A stretch of DNA of 59,374 nt from Clostridia bacterium (GCA_017937505.1 JAGBDL010000032.1:1-59374); one strand, 5' to 3'. Shown: positions 47,279-56,426, numbered from the stretch's first letter. Translations and numbers: made by a program. Notes: generated by a model not told the origin, from the letters alone.

Positions 47279-48830
47279 CCGTTCCAGAACGGAGTATTCC
47301 GTTATCAATATATTGACAGGCTTAGGCGGGTATGTGCTGAATACCGTTCTTGGCTTTGTATGCCGCATGGTATTCGTGCGGTGCCTTTCTGCAGACTACT
47401 TGGGTGTCAATGGCCTGTTTACCAATATCATCACCATGCTCTCTCTGGCAGAGTTGGGCATCGGCAGCGCCATTGGCTATGCGCTTTATAAGCCTCTCGC
47501 GCAGAATGATGAGGAAAAAATCGCATCACTGATGCAGCTCTACAGAAAAGCATACCGGATTATTGGAGTTTTCATTTCGGTCATTGGTCTTGTACTGATG
47601 CCCTTTATCAATGTGATCATCCAAGAACAACCGAATATTTCCGAAAACATTTACCTGCTGTACATCCTGAATCTGTTTAACACGGTCAGCACCTATTTCT
47701 GGGGTTACCGTACCACGTTGCTGACAAATGCTCAGAAAAACTACATTGTCGCGGCCATCAGCTATGTAATCTCAGTCGTCCAGAGTATCCTCCAGATGGT
47801 GTTTCTGCTACTTTTCAGAAACTACTTGGGCTATCTGCTGATCCAGACAGCGGGTAATTTCTTGTACAAGATCCTGGTATCTTATTTTGCAGAGAAGCAT
47901 TACCCCTGCATCAAGAAGAAGGATATCAGACCGCTGCCCAAAGATGAACAGCGAGTCATTTTCGCCAATGTTCGGGATCTGATGATCTACAAGCTTGCAA
48001 GCCTGCTGGTCAACAGTACAGATAATATTCTGATCACTTTTTTTAACGGATTGGCCACCACTGGCATAGCATCCAATTATACACTGCTGGTAAACACACT
48101 GAATTCATTGCTGGGACAGATATTTAATGGTTTGACCGCCAGCATCGGCAATCATAATGTCAGTGAATCTGCAGAAAAGCGATATCAGATGTTCAGTTTT
48201 CTGAATATGATGAACTTCTGGATATTTGGCTGGGCGGCATTGGGAATCTTCTTCTGTTCTTCCGATTTGGTTCAGCTGTGCTTTGGCGAAGAATATGTGC
48301 TCTCGCTTGAAATACCTTTTGTGATGGCATTGAACTTCTTCACTGTTGGAATGATGAACGCCATTTGGACGTATAAGCATACCTTGGGATTGTTCCACTA
48401 TGGCCGGTTCATTCAGTTTTTCACGGGTATCGCAAATATTTTCTTCTCTGTCCTGCTGGGGACATATTGGGGACTGTTTGGTATTCTGTCAGCCACGTTC
48501 GTCGCACGTGCCATGACCAGCTTGTGGTATGATCCCTATGCGGTGTACAAGTACGGCTTTGGACGATGCCCTTGGGAGTATGCTAAGAAAATCGCTAAAT
48601 ATGTAGCGACCCTCCTGACGGCTGCCGCACTTTGTCAGCTATCGTTTTCGCTGGTGCATGGTTCTCACGCCGTGAGGACGCTTTTGAAAATTGTTCTGTG
48701 CAGCGTTGTGACGAATGGAGTTTTTGTAACGGTATTCCATAAAACTGATGAATTCGGCATGCTTCGGACATATTTGCACCGAATCTGGATAAATATCCGG
48801 CGACGAAAGAACGGGAGAGATAAAGGATGA
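47271..48830 (+). CDS. Wzx-type polysaccharide flippase (PST/MOP superfamily)
   Basis: The 519-residue membrane protein has about fourteen hydrophobic segments. The N-terminal TEYSVINILTGLGGYVLNTV and LSADYLGVNGLFTNIITMLS, with ELGIGSAIGYALYKPLA next, match Firmicute lipid-linked oligosaccharide flippases. It moves undecaprenyl-linked repeat units outward for the EpsG polymerase. ATG 47271 follows GGAGGAAAAC; the longer in-frame reading from 47235 lies inside the GT2 gene. Its stop overlaps a short reading frame as ATGA. Confidence 0.9.
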   Translation: MHNRSRTEYSVINILTGLGGYVLNTVLGFVCRMVFVRCLSADYLGVNGLFTNIITMLSLAELGIGSAIGYALYKPLAQNDEEKIASLMQLYRKAYRIIGVFISVIGLVLMPFINVIIQEQPNISENIYLLYILNLFNTVSTYFWGYRTTLLTNAQKNYIVAAISYVISVVQSILQMVFLLLFRNYLGYLLIQTAGNFLYKILVSYFAEKHYPCIKKKDIRPLPKDEQRVIFANVRDLMIYKLASLLVNSTDNILITFFNGLATTGIASNYTLLVNTLNSLLGQIFNGLTASIGNHNVSESAEKRYQMFSFLNMMNFWIFGWAALGIFFCSSDLVQLCFGEEYVLSLEIPFVMALNFFTVGMMNAIWTYKHTLGLFHYGRFIQFFTGIANIFFSVLLGTYWGLFGILSATFVARAMTSLWYDPYAVYKYGFGRCPWEYAKKIAKYVATLLTAAALCQLSFSLVHGSHAVRTLLKIVLCSVVTNGVFVTVFHKTDEFGMLRTYLHRIWINIRRRKNGRDKG

Positions 48831-48879
48831 AAGGCATACGGTTCAAGCGAGCAGGGTTTTGTAAAGAGGAGAGCATAGT

Positions 48880-50898
48880 ATGAAAAGGCTCGTGCGTATT
48901 TGTCGGAGTATTCCCTTTGCTTTGTCTGCCGGAGCATATCTGCTATTAGCCGTGCCTGCTACAGAAATAGGTTTGGTTGCAGTCGTTCTTTTGACAACAG
49001 CATGTTTTGTTTTGGGGTTGTTCCTGCCAGGCATTTGGCATTATACGAAGGAAAACGCAACAAAAGGGCATTGGGTTGCTGCTGGCGCAGTGTGCCTTTT
49101 AATGGGATTTCGGTTTGACAATGTCTGGAAGTTGTCCAGTCAGGTCTCTGCGTTGACTTCAATGCTGAGTTTGGACAAAAATGTGTTTTTGACTGTAATA
49201 GGCTGTATTTCGGCAGTAGGGGCAGTTTACTTTGTTACGGCCACCTTGACTTGGCTGCTCAAAAGCCCCCTGCGTCTTTTGACCGATATGCATTCCATGG
49301 TCCACCGCCAGCCATTCAACCGCCGTCTACTGATTGGCATCGTTGTGCTGTTGACAGCGCAGCTTGGACTGCTATGCTATTGGGGCGTTCAAAAGCAAGG
49401 TTTTCATGTAGATGAGATCTATACGTTTGAATTGTCCAATTATTCGGAAACCATTTATGGTGACGGAGAAAATGCTTACGCAAGCTGGAAAAACGGAGAG
49501 ATCTTTAACGAGATTCTGGAACCCGCGGATGGCCGTTTATTCGATCTGTCGGTTCCCTTCTGGAATGGAGAAACGGATAATCACCCGTCTACATACTATA
49601 TTTTGGTCAATATTGTATCATCTGTGTTTAAGCTTCTTGGAATCGGAGTCAATAAATGGGCGGGATTGATTCCCAACTTTGTATGCTGCTTGATTACCAC
49701 TGTATTTTTGGTGTTGTTGCTTCAGAATCTTCTGAAAAATGATATCCTGGCATTCAGCGGTGGGATTGTTTGGGCGTTCTGTATTGGCACAGTCAATATC
49801 GGCGTGTATTTGCGGATGTATGCGTTGATGACGATGGCTGCTGTTGTTTTTATCTGGCTGCATCTGAAGTTGCTATCCAGCTATTCCAAACAGGAATCTG
49901 TGAGGAATGCTTTAGCCATGCTGCAGCTGGCAACCATTGCAGGCATTCTTTCTCAATATTACTTCCTCATCTTCGCGTTCTTCTTCTGCGGATTTGTTTG
50001 CATATATTTGTTTTTGAAGAAGGAAAGGAATCTGCTTTGCTGCTATATGCTGACGGAAATCAATGCTGTTGCGGCTGCGGAATTGCTTTTCCCAAGAATG
50101 ATTGTGCAATTGCTTTTCGGCGGCAGGGGTAGTGAAGCCCTGGAGAATATGCTAAAAGGAAGAGGATACTTCACACAGCTTCAGACAGTTGTTGATATGA
50201 TCAGCAGGGAACTATTTGGTGGTTATGGCGTCGCGGTACTAACTGTCAGCACAATTCTGCTGCTGGTTTCCATCGCGGTGGGCAAAAACAGAAAAGCCCC
50301 TCTATCTTTTAGCGATTTGTTTGTACTGTTGATGCTGATGACAGCTTGCGGATATACTTTAGTCGTAACAAAGATTGCGCCTTATCAGGTGGATCGATAT
50401 TTCATGTGTGTTTTCCCGTTTCTGATCGTTTACGCGGTGTACGGTATATGTCGTGGCATCACAACACTGATTTGCGGAAATTGTATCGGTGCCTTTGGCA
50501 TCTCTGCGGTCTTGGTTGCTTTTGTGTTTTGGTGCACGGGAACAGGCGAGGTTAGCTATATCTACTCCGACAGCGCTGAACGAACGGAACAAATCTATCA
50601 GTATGCGGATGTGCCGGTTGTAGCTTTGAACGGTGATCATTATAACGATAGCGTTTTGCAATGGGCATTTGAATTTCAAATGTTTGAAAATGTCTTCCTC
50701 TGCAGAAACAATAGGATGTCTGATCTGGCTTTGGCGGCAGAAGAAGGAAAGCTTGACGATGGTTTCCTGTTGTATGTCCATCAGGACAACACGGATAATG
50801 CAGAGCTCTTTGCTCAGATTTCTGAATGGATTGAGATTGAACGCTATTTCGAAGTAACGGATGCACGGGGATGCCGAGTATTCTACTGCTCTATCTAG
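48880..50898 (+). CDS. GT-C-fold membrane glycosyltransferase (GT39/PMT-like)
   Basis: The 672-residue protein has about twelve hydrophobic segments. A large first extracytoplasmic part contains KQGFHVDEIYTFELSN, in which D-E follows the helix end as in GT-C enzymes that use polyprenyl-phosphate sugars. The sequence TDNHPSTYYILVNIVSS resembles the H-P-P-xY loop of PMT-like proteins. A soluble C-terminal region of about 110 residues ends the protein. It could add a sugar to the polymer outside the membrane. The exact family is uncertain. It starts behind AAGAGGAGAGCATAGT. Confidence 0.75.
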   Translation: MKRLVRICRSIPFALSAGAYLLLAVPATEIGLVAVVLLTTACFVLGLFLPGIWHYTKENATKGHWVAAGAVCLLMGFRFDNVWKLSSQVSALTSMLSLDKNVFLTVIGCISAVGAVYFVTATLTWLLKSPLRLLTDMHSMVHRQPFNRRLLIGIVVLLTAQLGLLCYWGVQKQGFHVDEIYTFELSNYSETIYGDGENAYASWKNGEIFNEILEPADGRLFDLSVPFWNGETDNHPSTYYILVNIVSSVFKLLGIGVNKWAGLIPNFVCCLITTVFLVLLLQNLLKNDILAFSGGIVWAFCIGTVNIGVYLRMYALMTMAAVVFIWLHLKLLSSYSKQESVRNALAMLQLATIAGILSQYYFLIFAFFFCGFVCIYLFLKKERNLLCCYMLTEINAVAAAELLFPRMIVQLLFGGRGSEALENMLKGRGYFTQLQTVVDMISRELFGGYGVAVLTVSTILLLVSIAVGKNRKAPLSFSDLFVLLMLMTACGYTLVVTKIAPYQVDRYFMCVFPFLIVYAVYGICRGITTLICGNCIGAFGISAVLVAFVFWCTGTGEVSYIYSDSAERTEQIYQYADVPVVALNGDHYNDSVLQWAFEFQMFENVFLCRNNRMSDLALAAEEGKLDDGFLLYVHQDNTDNAELFAQISEWIEIERYFEVTDARGCRVFYCSI

Positions 50899-50915
50899 CA
50901 GAAATGAGGTTTCTC

Positions 50916-51473
50916 ATGAATATACTCATGCTCATTCGATATATTATTCCAAGCCTGATGATTAGCATGGATGAAAAGCTATGTAAGGATCTGGAGCGTT
51001 GGAAAGAGATTCACCGCCTGACCGGTTCTGATTACTTCGCGATGGCGCAGTTATTGTGGCGAAATAAAGAATTTCGGAATCTGGTGATCTATCGCAATCG
51101 ACATCATGCAATCAGGCGGCGTATCGTAGAATTATTTTATCCGCCTATGGATACGCTGTATATTGATGCCTTCGAAATTGGCGGTGGCTTATACATCCAG
51201 CACGGATTTGCAACCATGATCGCCGCAAAATCTATCGGTGAAAACTTCTGGGTCAATCAGCAGGTGACCATCGGTTACAACGGCCAAGGGGACCCTCCGG
51301 TAATCGGCGACAATGTGATGATTACATGTGGCGCCAAAGTGCTGGGGCAAATCCATGTAGGTAATGATGTTACGATTGGAGCGAACGCGGTTGTGATCCG
51401 GGATGTGCCTGACAATTGCGTCGTAGGCGGTGTACCGGCGAAGATCTTAAAGCAGAACATGCATGTATCGTAA
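50916..51473 (+). CDS. left-handed beta-helix serine acetyltransferase-like enzyme
   Basis: The 185-residue protein has a helical N-terminal part (LCKDLERWKEIHRLTGSDYF) and a hexapeptide-repeat C-terminal part: DAFEIGGGLYIQHGFATMIA, FWVNQQVTIGYNG, VIGDNVMITCGAKVLG, VGNDVTIGANAVVIRDVP and GGVPAKILK. It is like the CysE/capsule O-acetyltransferases and probably acetylates a polysaccharide sugar. ATG 50916 is used because TGAGG stands 6 bases upstream; ATG 50904 and 50871 are alternatives inside or beside the previous gene. Confidence 0.85.
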   Translation: MNILMLIRYIIPSLMISMDEKLCKDLERWKEIHRLTGSDYFAMAQLLWRNKEFRNLVIYRNRHHAIRRRIVELFYPPMDTLYIDAFEIGGGLYIQHGFATMIAAKSIGENFWVNQQVTIGYNGQGDPPVIGDNVMITCGAKVLGQIHVGNDVTIGANAVVIRDVPDNCVVGGVPAKILKQNMHVS

Positions 51474-51691
51474 AGAGCAGCAATGAAGATAATTGCCGCG
51501 CATAAGGCGACGCAGGAGGGTATGCCTCCGGCAAGAATGTGCTGGCGCAGAACGTTGCGAGCTGTTGAGGAGAAGAAATCTGCCGCTTGCGGAATGTCAT
51601 GGTTGTGGTATGTCATACGGCTCCGCATTTGTGTCTCAAGGTGGAGGGCATTCGAGTGCGGCGTGTACCTTTTTAAGGCGGGAATTGTGCG
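51474..51691 (+). other. 218-bp gap without a convincing gene
   Basis: The gap joins the capsule locus to the higher-GC genes that follow. Two overlapping short frames exist: 51483-51695 (70 residues, Arg/Cys/Trp-rich) ends as ATGA on the next start, and 51493-51768 runs into the next gene. Neither resembles a known family nor has a clear ribosome binding site. It may be a decayed remnant left by exchange of the locus. Confidence 0.4.
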
Positions 51692-52156
51692 ATGAAGATC
51701 AAGATGCTGGTCATGGACGTGGATGGCACGCTGACCGACGGACCTATTTATATCGGCCCAAGCGGTGAGGAAATGAAGGTGTTCAGCTGCAAGGACGGCC
51801 TGGGCATCAAGGAGCTGCTGCCGGAGCTTGGCGTCACGCCGGTGATCATCACGGGCCGGAATTCGGTCATCACGGCAAATCGGGCGCGAGAGCTGCGGAT
51901 CGAGGCGCTGTATCAGGGTGTGGCGGACAAGCTGCCGCTGCTTCGGGAGCTTGCGGCGCAACGGGGGCTGACTGCGGAGGAAATCGCATACATCGGCGAC
52001 GACCTCAACGACCTGGACTGCATGCGGTATTGCGGCCTGACGGCCTGCCCGCAGGATGCGGCGGCGGCGATCCGCACGATGGTCGATTATGTCTGTCCGC
52101 ACGACGGCGGACACGGCGCGGTGCGGGACTTTATCGAGTATATGGCGGAACTGTGA
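51692..52156 (+). CDS. KdsC/YrbI-type HAD phosphatase
   Basis: The 154-residue HAD-superfamily (type IIIA, capless) phosphatase has MDVDGTLTDG with nucleophile Asp9 and Asp11, IITGRNSVITANRARELRI and IGDDLNDLDCM (Asp103/104). This layout fits KDO-8-phosphate phosphatases and the related phosphatase partner of sialic-acid-type CMP-sugar synthetases. No other KDO or nonulosonate gene occurs in the window, so the substrate is open. ATG 51692 has a weak upstream site. GC content returns to the high background from here on. Confidence 0.85.
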   Translation: MKIKMLVMDVDGTLTDGPIYIGPSGEEMKVFSCKDGLGIKELLPELGVTPVIITGRNSVITANRARELRIEALYQGVADKLPLLRELAAQRGLTAEEIAYIGDDLNDLDCMRYCGLTACPQDAAAAIRTMVDYVCPHDGGHGAVRDFIEYMAEL

Positions 52157-52169
52157 TGTATTGAGGAGC

Positions 52170-53060
52170 ATGAAGCGTTTGTCATTAGGAAAGAAGCGCC
52201 TGTTTGCAGTGCTGCTTGCGATCCTTGTCCTGCTCGCCTGGGGCTTCCTCGGCTCGAAATACGCCCTGGAGCTGAGCAATTACGTCCTCTCCTCGCCGAA
52301 GCTCACCGCGCCCATCCGCGTGGTGCAGCTGACGGATCTGCACAACAGCGAGTTCGGGGAAAACAACGGGCGGCTGGTGCGCATGATCCAAAAGCAGAGC
52401 CCCGATGTGATCCTGCTGACGGGCGACATGCTCAACGGGGACGAGCCGCGCACGGAGGTCGCGGTCGGGCTGATTGAGCAGCTCGCAGAGATCGCGCCGG
52501 TGTATGCCTCCTTCGGCAATCATGAGAAGGCCAATGAAAACGTGTACGGCACGGATGTGGGCGCGCTGTATGCACAGGCCGGCGCGCATGTGCTGGAGCG
52601 AACGTATGAGGACGTGGAGATCGGCGGGCAGACGGTGCGCATCGGCGGCATCTACGGCTATTGTCTGCCGGAAAAATACCTGAGGACGCGCGAGGCCCGG
52701 GAAAAAGAGGTCGAGTACCTGCATGATTTTCAGGAGACAGACCTGCTGACCCTGCTTCTGTGCCATGTGCCCACGAGCTGGATCGTCAACGATAACCTGG
52801 AAGAATGGGACGTGGACGTCATTTTCAGCGGCCATGTTCACGGCGGCCAGGTTCGCCTGCCGCTGATCGGCGGGCTGTACGCGCCGGACCAGGGCCTGTT
52901 CCCGGGACGCGAGTGTGGGCTGTTCTATAGCGCAGATCATGCGCGCGTGATGGTGCTCTCGCGCGGGCTGGGCAGCGGAGTCGGCGTGCCCAGATTTGGC
53001 AACGTACCGGAGATTGTCGTGGTGGATATTGTGCCGCAGAGAGCGATGGAGGAAGAATGA
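52170..53060 (+). CDS. membrane-anchored calcineurin-like metallophosphoesterase
   Basis: The 296-residue protein has an N-terminal anchor (RLFAVLLAILVLLAWGFLGS) and a metallophosphoesterase domain: QLTDLHNSEFG (Asp56, His58), LLTGDMLNGDE (Asp86), FGNHEK (Asn117, His118), LLCHVP (His199) and FSGHVHGGQVRLP (221 onward). All metal ligands are present. It resembles YkuE/YaeI-type phosphoesterases, which act on lipids such as UDP-diacylglucosamine-like or polyprenyl compounds outside the membrane; the substrate is not readable. ATG 52170 follows TTGAGGAGC. Its stop overlaps the next start as ATGA. Confidence 0.87.
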   Translation: MKRLSLGKKRLFAVLLAILVLLAWGFLGSKYALELSNYVLSSPKLTAPIRVVQLTDLHNSEFGENNGRLVRMIQKQSPDVILLTGDMLNGDEPRTEVAVGLIEQLAEIAPVYASFGNHEKANENVYGTDVGALYAQAGAHVLERTYEDVEIGGQTVRIGGIYGYCLPEKYLRTREAREKEVEYLHDFQETDLLTLLLCHVPTSWIVNDNLEEWDVDVIFSGHVHGGQVRLPLIGGLYAPDQGLFPGRECGLFYSADHARVMVLSRGLGSGVGVPRFGNVPEIVVVDIVPQRAMEEE

Positions 53061-54307
53061 ACGCAATCAATTCGCTGTTTCTTGAAGCGCTGGGCGCGAG
53101 CCTGCGCGGCGAACGCGTGCAGTGGGAGAATCCGCTGGCGGCGCAGGACTGGGCCGCGCTGTTTCAGCTGGCGCAGGCGCATCATGTGCTGCCGATGATC
53201 TTTGAGGCGGTTTACGCCTGCCCGGCGGCCCGGTGCGCGGACGCGCAGCTGATGCAGCTGGTGAAGCGGCAGACCATGCAGAGCGTGATGATGCAGGCGA
53301 TGAAGACCGGCGAGCTTCTCGCGCTGGTGAAGCACCTGAAAGCCGCGGGCGTGACGCCGTGCGTGGTGAAGGGCGCCGTCTGCAGGAGCCTGTACCCCAG
53401 CCCGGATCACCGGATTTCCGGCGACGAGGACGTGCTCATCCCGCCGGAGCAGTTTGACCGCTGCCATGAGGCGATGCTCGCCTTCGGCATGCAGCCGGCC
53501 GATCCGCAGCAGGACATGCAGGCCGCGCACGAGGTTCCCTACGGCAAGCCGGGCAGTCCGCTGTACATCGAGCTGCACAAGCATCTGTTCCCGCCGGACA
53601 GCGACGCATACGGCGATTTCAACCGGTTCTTCGCGGACGCACATGCGCATGCGACGGAGATCGTCGTGGACGGAACGCCCCTGACGACGCTCGGCCCGAC
53701 GGATCACTTCTTCTATCTGATCTGCCACGCGTTCAAGCACTTCCTGCACAGCGGCTTCGGCATCCGGCAGGTGTGCGATATCGTGCTCTTCGCGGGATGC
53801 TATGGGCAGGAGATCGACTGGACGGGTGTGCTGGAGAATTGTCGGGAGATCCGTGCGGATCAGTTTGCGGCGGCACTGCTGAAGATTGGCAGAACGTACC
53901 TGGGCTTTGATCCGAATGCGGCGGGATGCCCGCAGGCATGGCAGGAGATTGCGGTGGACGAGGGCCCGATGCTTGACGACCTGCTCAGCAGCGGCGTATT
54001 TGGCGACGCCAGCATGAGCCGCAAGCACTCGAGCACCCTGACGCTGAGCGCCGTCGCGGCGGACAAGCGAGGCAAGAAGACCAGGGCAAATGTGCTGCGC
54101 ACGCTCTTTCCCAGCCGGAAGGCGCTGGAGGGACGCTATCCCTTCCTGCGGACCAAGCCTTGGCTGCTGCCGCTTGCCTGGGCGATGCGCATTGTGCATT
54201 ATGCGGGGGAGCACCGCAGGGCCGGGACGGACAATCGCGCCACGGAGAGCCTGCGCATCGGCAGCGAACGCGTGGAGCTGCTGCGCCGCTACGGGATCAT
54301 CAAATGA
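53057..54307 (+). CDS. nucleotidyltransferase family protein (NTP_transf_5-like)
   Basis: The 416-residue protein has a helical N-terminus, a nucleotidyltransferase core GVTPCVVKGAVCRSLYPSPD with HRISGDEDVLIPPEQ (the acidic D-x-D-like pair), and a later IELHKHL segment, then FFYLICHAFKHFLHSGFGIR. This is the pattern of uncharacterised nucleotidyltransferases found in Firmicute peptide-modification and capsule loci. The start overlaps the stop of the phosphoesterase gene. A terminator hairpin follows. The substrate is unknown. Confidence 0.8.
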   Translation: MNAINSLFLEALGASLRGERVQWENPLAAQDWAALFQLAQAHHVLPMIFEAVYACPAARCADAQLMQLVKRQTMQSVMMQAMKTGELLALVKHLKAAGVTPCVVKGAVCRSLYPSPDHRISGDEDVLIPPEQFDRCHEAMLAFGMQPADPQQDMQAAHEVPYGKPGSPLYIELHKHLFPPDSDAYGDFNRFFADAHAHATEIVVDGTPLTTLGPTDHFFYLICHAFKHFLHSGFGIRQVCDIVLFAGCYGQEIDWTGVLENCREIRADQFAAALLKIGRTYLGFDPNAAGCPQAWQEIAVDEGPMLDDLLSSGVFGDASMSRKHSSTLTLSAVAADKRGKKTRANVLRTLFPSRKALEGRYPFLRTKPWLLPLAWAMRIVHYAGEHRRAGTDNRATESLRIGSERVELLRRYGIIK

Positions 54308-54330
54308 TAGAGACAGACGACGTGTTTTCG

Positions 54331-54357
54331 GCGCGCGGCAGAGAGTCCGCGCGTTTT
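54331..54357 (+). terminator. intrinsic terminator after the nucleotidyltransferase gene
   Basis: A 7-bp GC stem (54332-54338 with 54347-54353, extendable by a G-T pair) has an 8-base loop and is followed by TTTT. It lies 24 bases after the stop. Confidence 0.75.
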
Positions 54358-54455
54358 CTTCATGAGAGGAAGCTGCGCAGAGAATCGTGCGGCGGATACG
54401 GCCTGCTTTTTCTGCCGGGTCAGGGCCGGGAGCGGCGGATGCGCGTGCGGCGCGC

Positions 54456-54484
54456 TTGACGAACGCGCGGGAAAAGCGTATGAT
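54456..54484 (+). promoter_or_regulatory. promoter of the ABC exporter gene
   Basis: TTGACG (54456-54461), a 17-bp spacer and TATGAT (54479-54484) lie about 45 bases before the start codon. The -35 box is the same as at the HPr-kinase-like gene (14,873). Confidence 0.7.
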
Positions 54485-54529
54485 AAACGATAACAGACAA
54501 GCATCCATCGGATGAAAGGGGCAGCGCGC

Positions 54530-56323
54530 ATGGCGGAAAACCGGGATCAGAGCCAGGAGGTCAAGATCGCCTTTGAATCGCTGAAGATCCTGATCAACAA
54601 GTGGTACGACGGCTCCATCGAGGAGACGATCGACGACTGGAAGTGGATTTTTTCATACAGCAAAAAATATAAATGGGCGATCGTGTACTCGACGGTCATG
54701 GGCCTGGTCAGTGCGACGCTCGGCGTCGTGAGCAGCCTGATGAGCAAGTACCTGCTGGACGTCATCACCGGCTACCAGACGGACAAGCTGTGGGTGCTGG
54801 TGACCGTGGCGGTGGTGTCGACGGTCTTCAACCTGACCATCGGCAACTGGCTCGGACGCTTCAACATGAAGCTGGGCATCGACATCGGCAACGATATCCA
54901 GGCGGATATCTTTGACAAGATCATCGACGCGGACTGGTACGCCATGAGCAAATACCCCAACGGCGATCTGCTCAACCGCTTTTCCAGCGATGTGGGCACG
55001 ATTTCCAGCAACGCGGTCGGATGGTTCCCGTCGATCATCATCCTCGTATACAATTTCGTCGTCACCTTCTTCGTCATCATGCGCTATGACAGGATGATGG
55101 CGGTGCTGGCGTTCGTCGGCGCGCCGATTGGCTTCGCGATGTCGGCGATCCTGATGAAGTACCGCCGCCGCTACGCCAAGCGCGCCAAGGAGATGAGCAG
55201 CCAGGTGACGAGCTTCCAGGTGGAGACATTCTACAATTTCGATACGATCAAGTCCTTCGGTATCGCGCCGCATTACAGCAAGAAGCTGCGCGAGTGGCAG
55301 AAGAAGGTCAAGGATTTCCAGCTCGAGTACAACATGTTCTCCATCAAGACGGGCGTCGTCAGCTCGATCTTCGGCTTCCTCCTGCAGGGCGTGATCTTCG
55401 GCTACTGCCTGTACCGCCTGTGGACGCGGGAGATCACCTACGGCACGATGACGCTCTTCATGCAGCAGCGCAACAAGCTCGCCAGCGCGTTTTCCAGCCT
55501 GGTCGGCATCATCCCGACGTTCCTGAATACGTCGATCTCCGCGCACCGCATCCGTGAGCTGGTGGATCTGCCGCGTGAAACGCATGTGGCGCGCAGCAGC
55601 GAGTTGGATGCGTATGTGGGGGACGGCTTCACCATCGAGATGCGCGACATGAGCTTTGGCTATGTCCGCGGCAAGCGCGTGATCAGGGATTCGCAGATGG
55701 TCGCGCGCCCGGGCGAGATCGTTGCGCTGATCGGCCCGTCCGGCGAGGGCAAGACGACGCTCATCCGCCTGATCCTCGGCCTGATCCGCCCCAAGGGCGG
55801 CGAGGCGGTGATCCGCGCGAGCAACGGCATGGAGCTGCCGCTCAACGCGGACACGCGCCATCTGTTTTCCTATGTGCCGCAGGGCAACACGATCCTCTCA
55901 GGCACGATCGCGGAGAACATGCGCATGGTGAAGGACGACGCGACGGACGAGGAGATCGTCGAGGCGCTTCAAATTGCCTGCGCGTGGGACTTTGTGAGCA
56001 AGATGCCGGACACGATCAACTACAAGATCGGCGAGCGCGGGCGCGGCCTGTCCGAGGGCCAGGCGCAGCGCATCGCGATTGCCCGCGCAGTGCTGCGCGA
56101 CGCGCCGGTGCTGCTGCTGGACGAGGCGACCTCCGCGCTGGACGTGACGACCGAGCGGCAGGTGCTGCGCAACATCATCCGGCAGCGCCCGAATAAGACC
56201 TGCATCGTCACCACGCACCGCCCGAGCGTGCTGAACATGTGCCAGCGCGTCTACCGCGTGATGGACAAGCAGATCACCGAGCTTTCCGAAGAGGAATCCA
56301 GCAGAATGGCGATGGATTTCTAA
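54530..56323 (+). CDS. ABC exporter, fused permease and ATPase (half transporter)
   Basis: The 597-residue protein has an N-terminal cytoplasmic extension, six membrane helices (about residues 45-330) and a C-terminal ATPase with Walker A GPSGEGKTT (Lys at about 408), signature LSEGQAQR (near 506) and Walker B VLLLDEATSALD. The signature has Glu in place of the common Gly. It would act as a homodimer exporting a lipid, peptide or drug. ATG 54530 is chosen because AAGGGG is eight bases upstream; ATG 54512 is an alternative. It lies near a nucleotidyltransferase gene, so peptide export is possible. Confidence 0.9.
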   Translation: MAENRDQSQEVKIAFESLKILINKWYDGSIEETIDDWKWIFSYSKKYKWAIVYSTVMGLVSATLGVVSSLMSKYLLDVITGYQTDKLWVLVTVAVVSTVFNLTIGNWLGRFNMKLGIDIGNDIQADIFDKIIDADWYAMSKYPNGDLLNRFSSDVGTISSNAVGWFPSIIILVYNFVVTFFVIMRYDRMMAVLAFVGAPIGFAMSAILMKYRRRYAKRAKEMSSQVTSFQVETFYNFDTIKSFGIAPHYSKKLREWQKKVKDFQLEYNMFSIKTGVVSSIFGFLLQGVIFGYCLYRLWTREITYGTMTLFMQQRNKLASAFSSLVGIIPTFLNTSISAHRIRELVDLPRETHVARSSELDAYVGDGFTIEMRDMSFGYVRGKRVIRDSQMVARPGEIVALIGPSGEGKTTLIRLILGLIRPKGGEAVIRASNGMELPLNADTRHLFSYVPQGNTILSGTIAENMRMVKDDATDEEIVEALQIACAWDFVSKMPDTINYKIGERGRGLSEGQAQRIAIARAVLRDAPVLLLDEATSALDVTTERQVLRNIIRQRPNKTCIVTTHRPSVLNMCQRVYRVMDKQITELSEEESSRMAMDF

Positions 56324-56375
56324 GGTAAAATACAGACTTCATGCTCAATTCCTTTCGTATGCGCGAAGCGAAAAA

Positions 56376-56426
56376 GGGGTTTGGGGATGAAATCCCCAAG
56401 CGGGGTTTGGGGCCTGCGGCCCCCAA
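56376..56426 (+). repeat. tandem hairpin repeat element
   Basis: GGGGTTTGGGG occurs twice (56376-56386 and 56402-56412), each leading into a G/C hairpin: 56381-56388 pairs perfectly with 56392-56399 around a GAA loop, and 56407-56414 pairs with 56418-56426 around TGC with one bulged C. It lies between the ABC exporter and the hydrolase genes. It looks like a dispersed intergenic palindromic element. It could act as a terminator, although no T-run follows. Confidence 0.6.

Noticed and set aside
51483..51695. 70-residue frame ending at the KdsC-type start
   Set aside because: No convincing ribosome binding site, unusual Cys/Trp/Arg composition and no recognisable family; kept only as a described gap.
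54304..54459. 51-residue frame overlapping the nucleotidyltransferase stop (possible peptide precursor)
   Set aside because: It is Arg-rich, contains the terminator hairpin 54331-54357 inside it and extends into the next promoter; no leader/core pattern was seen.
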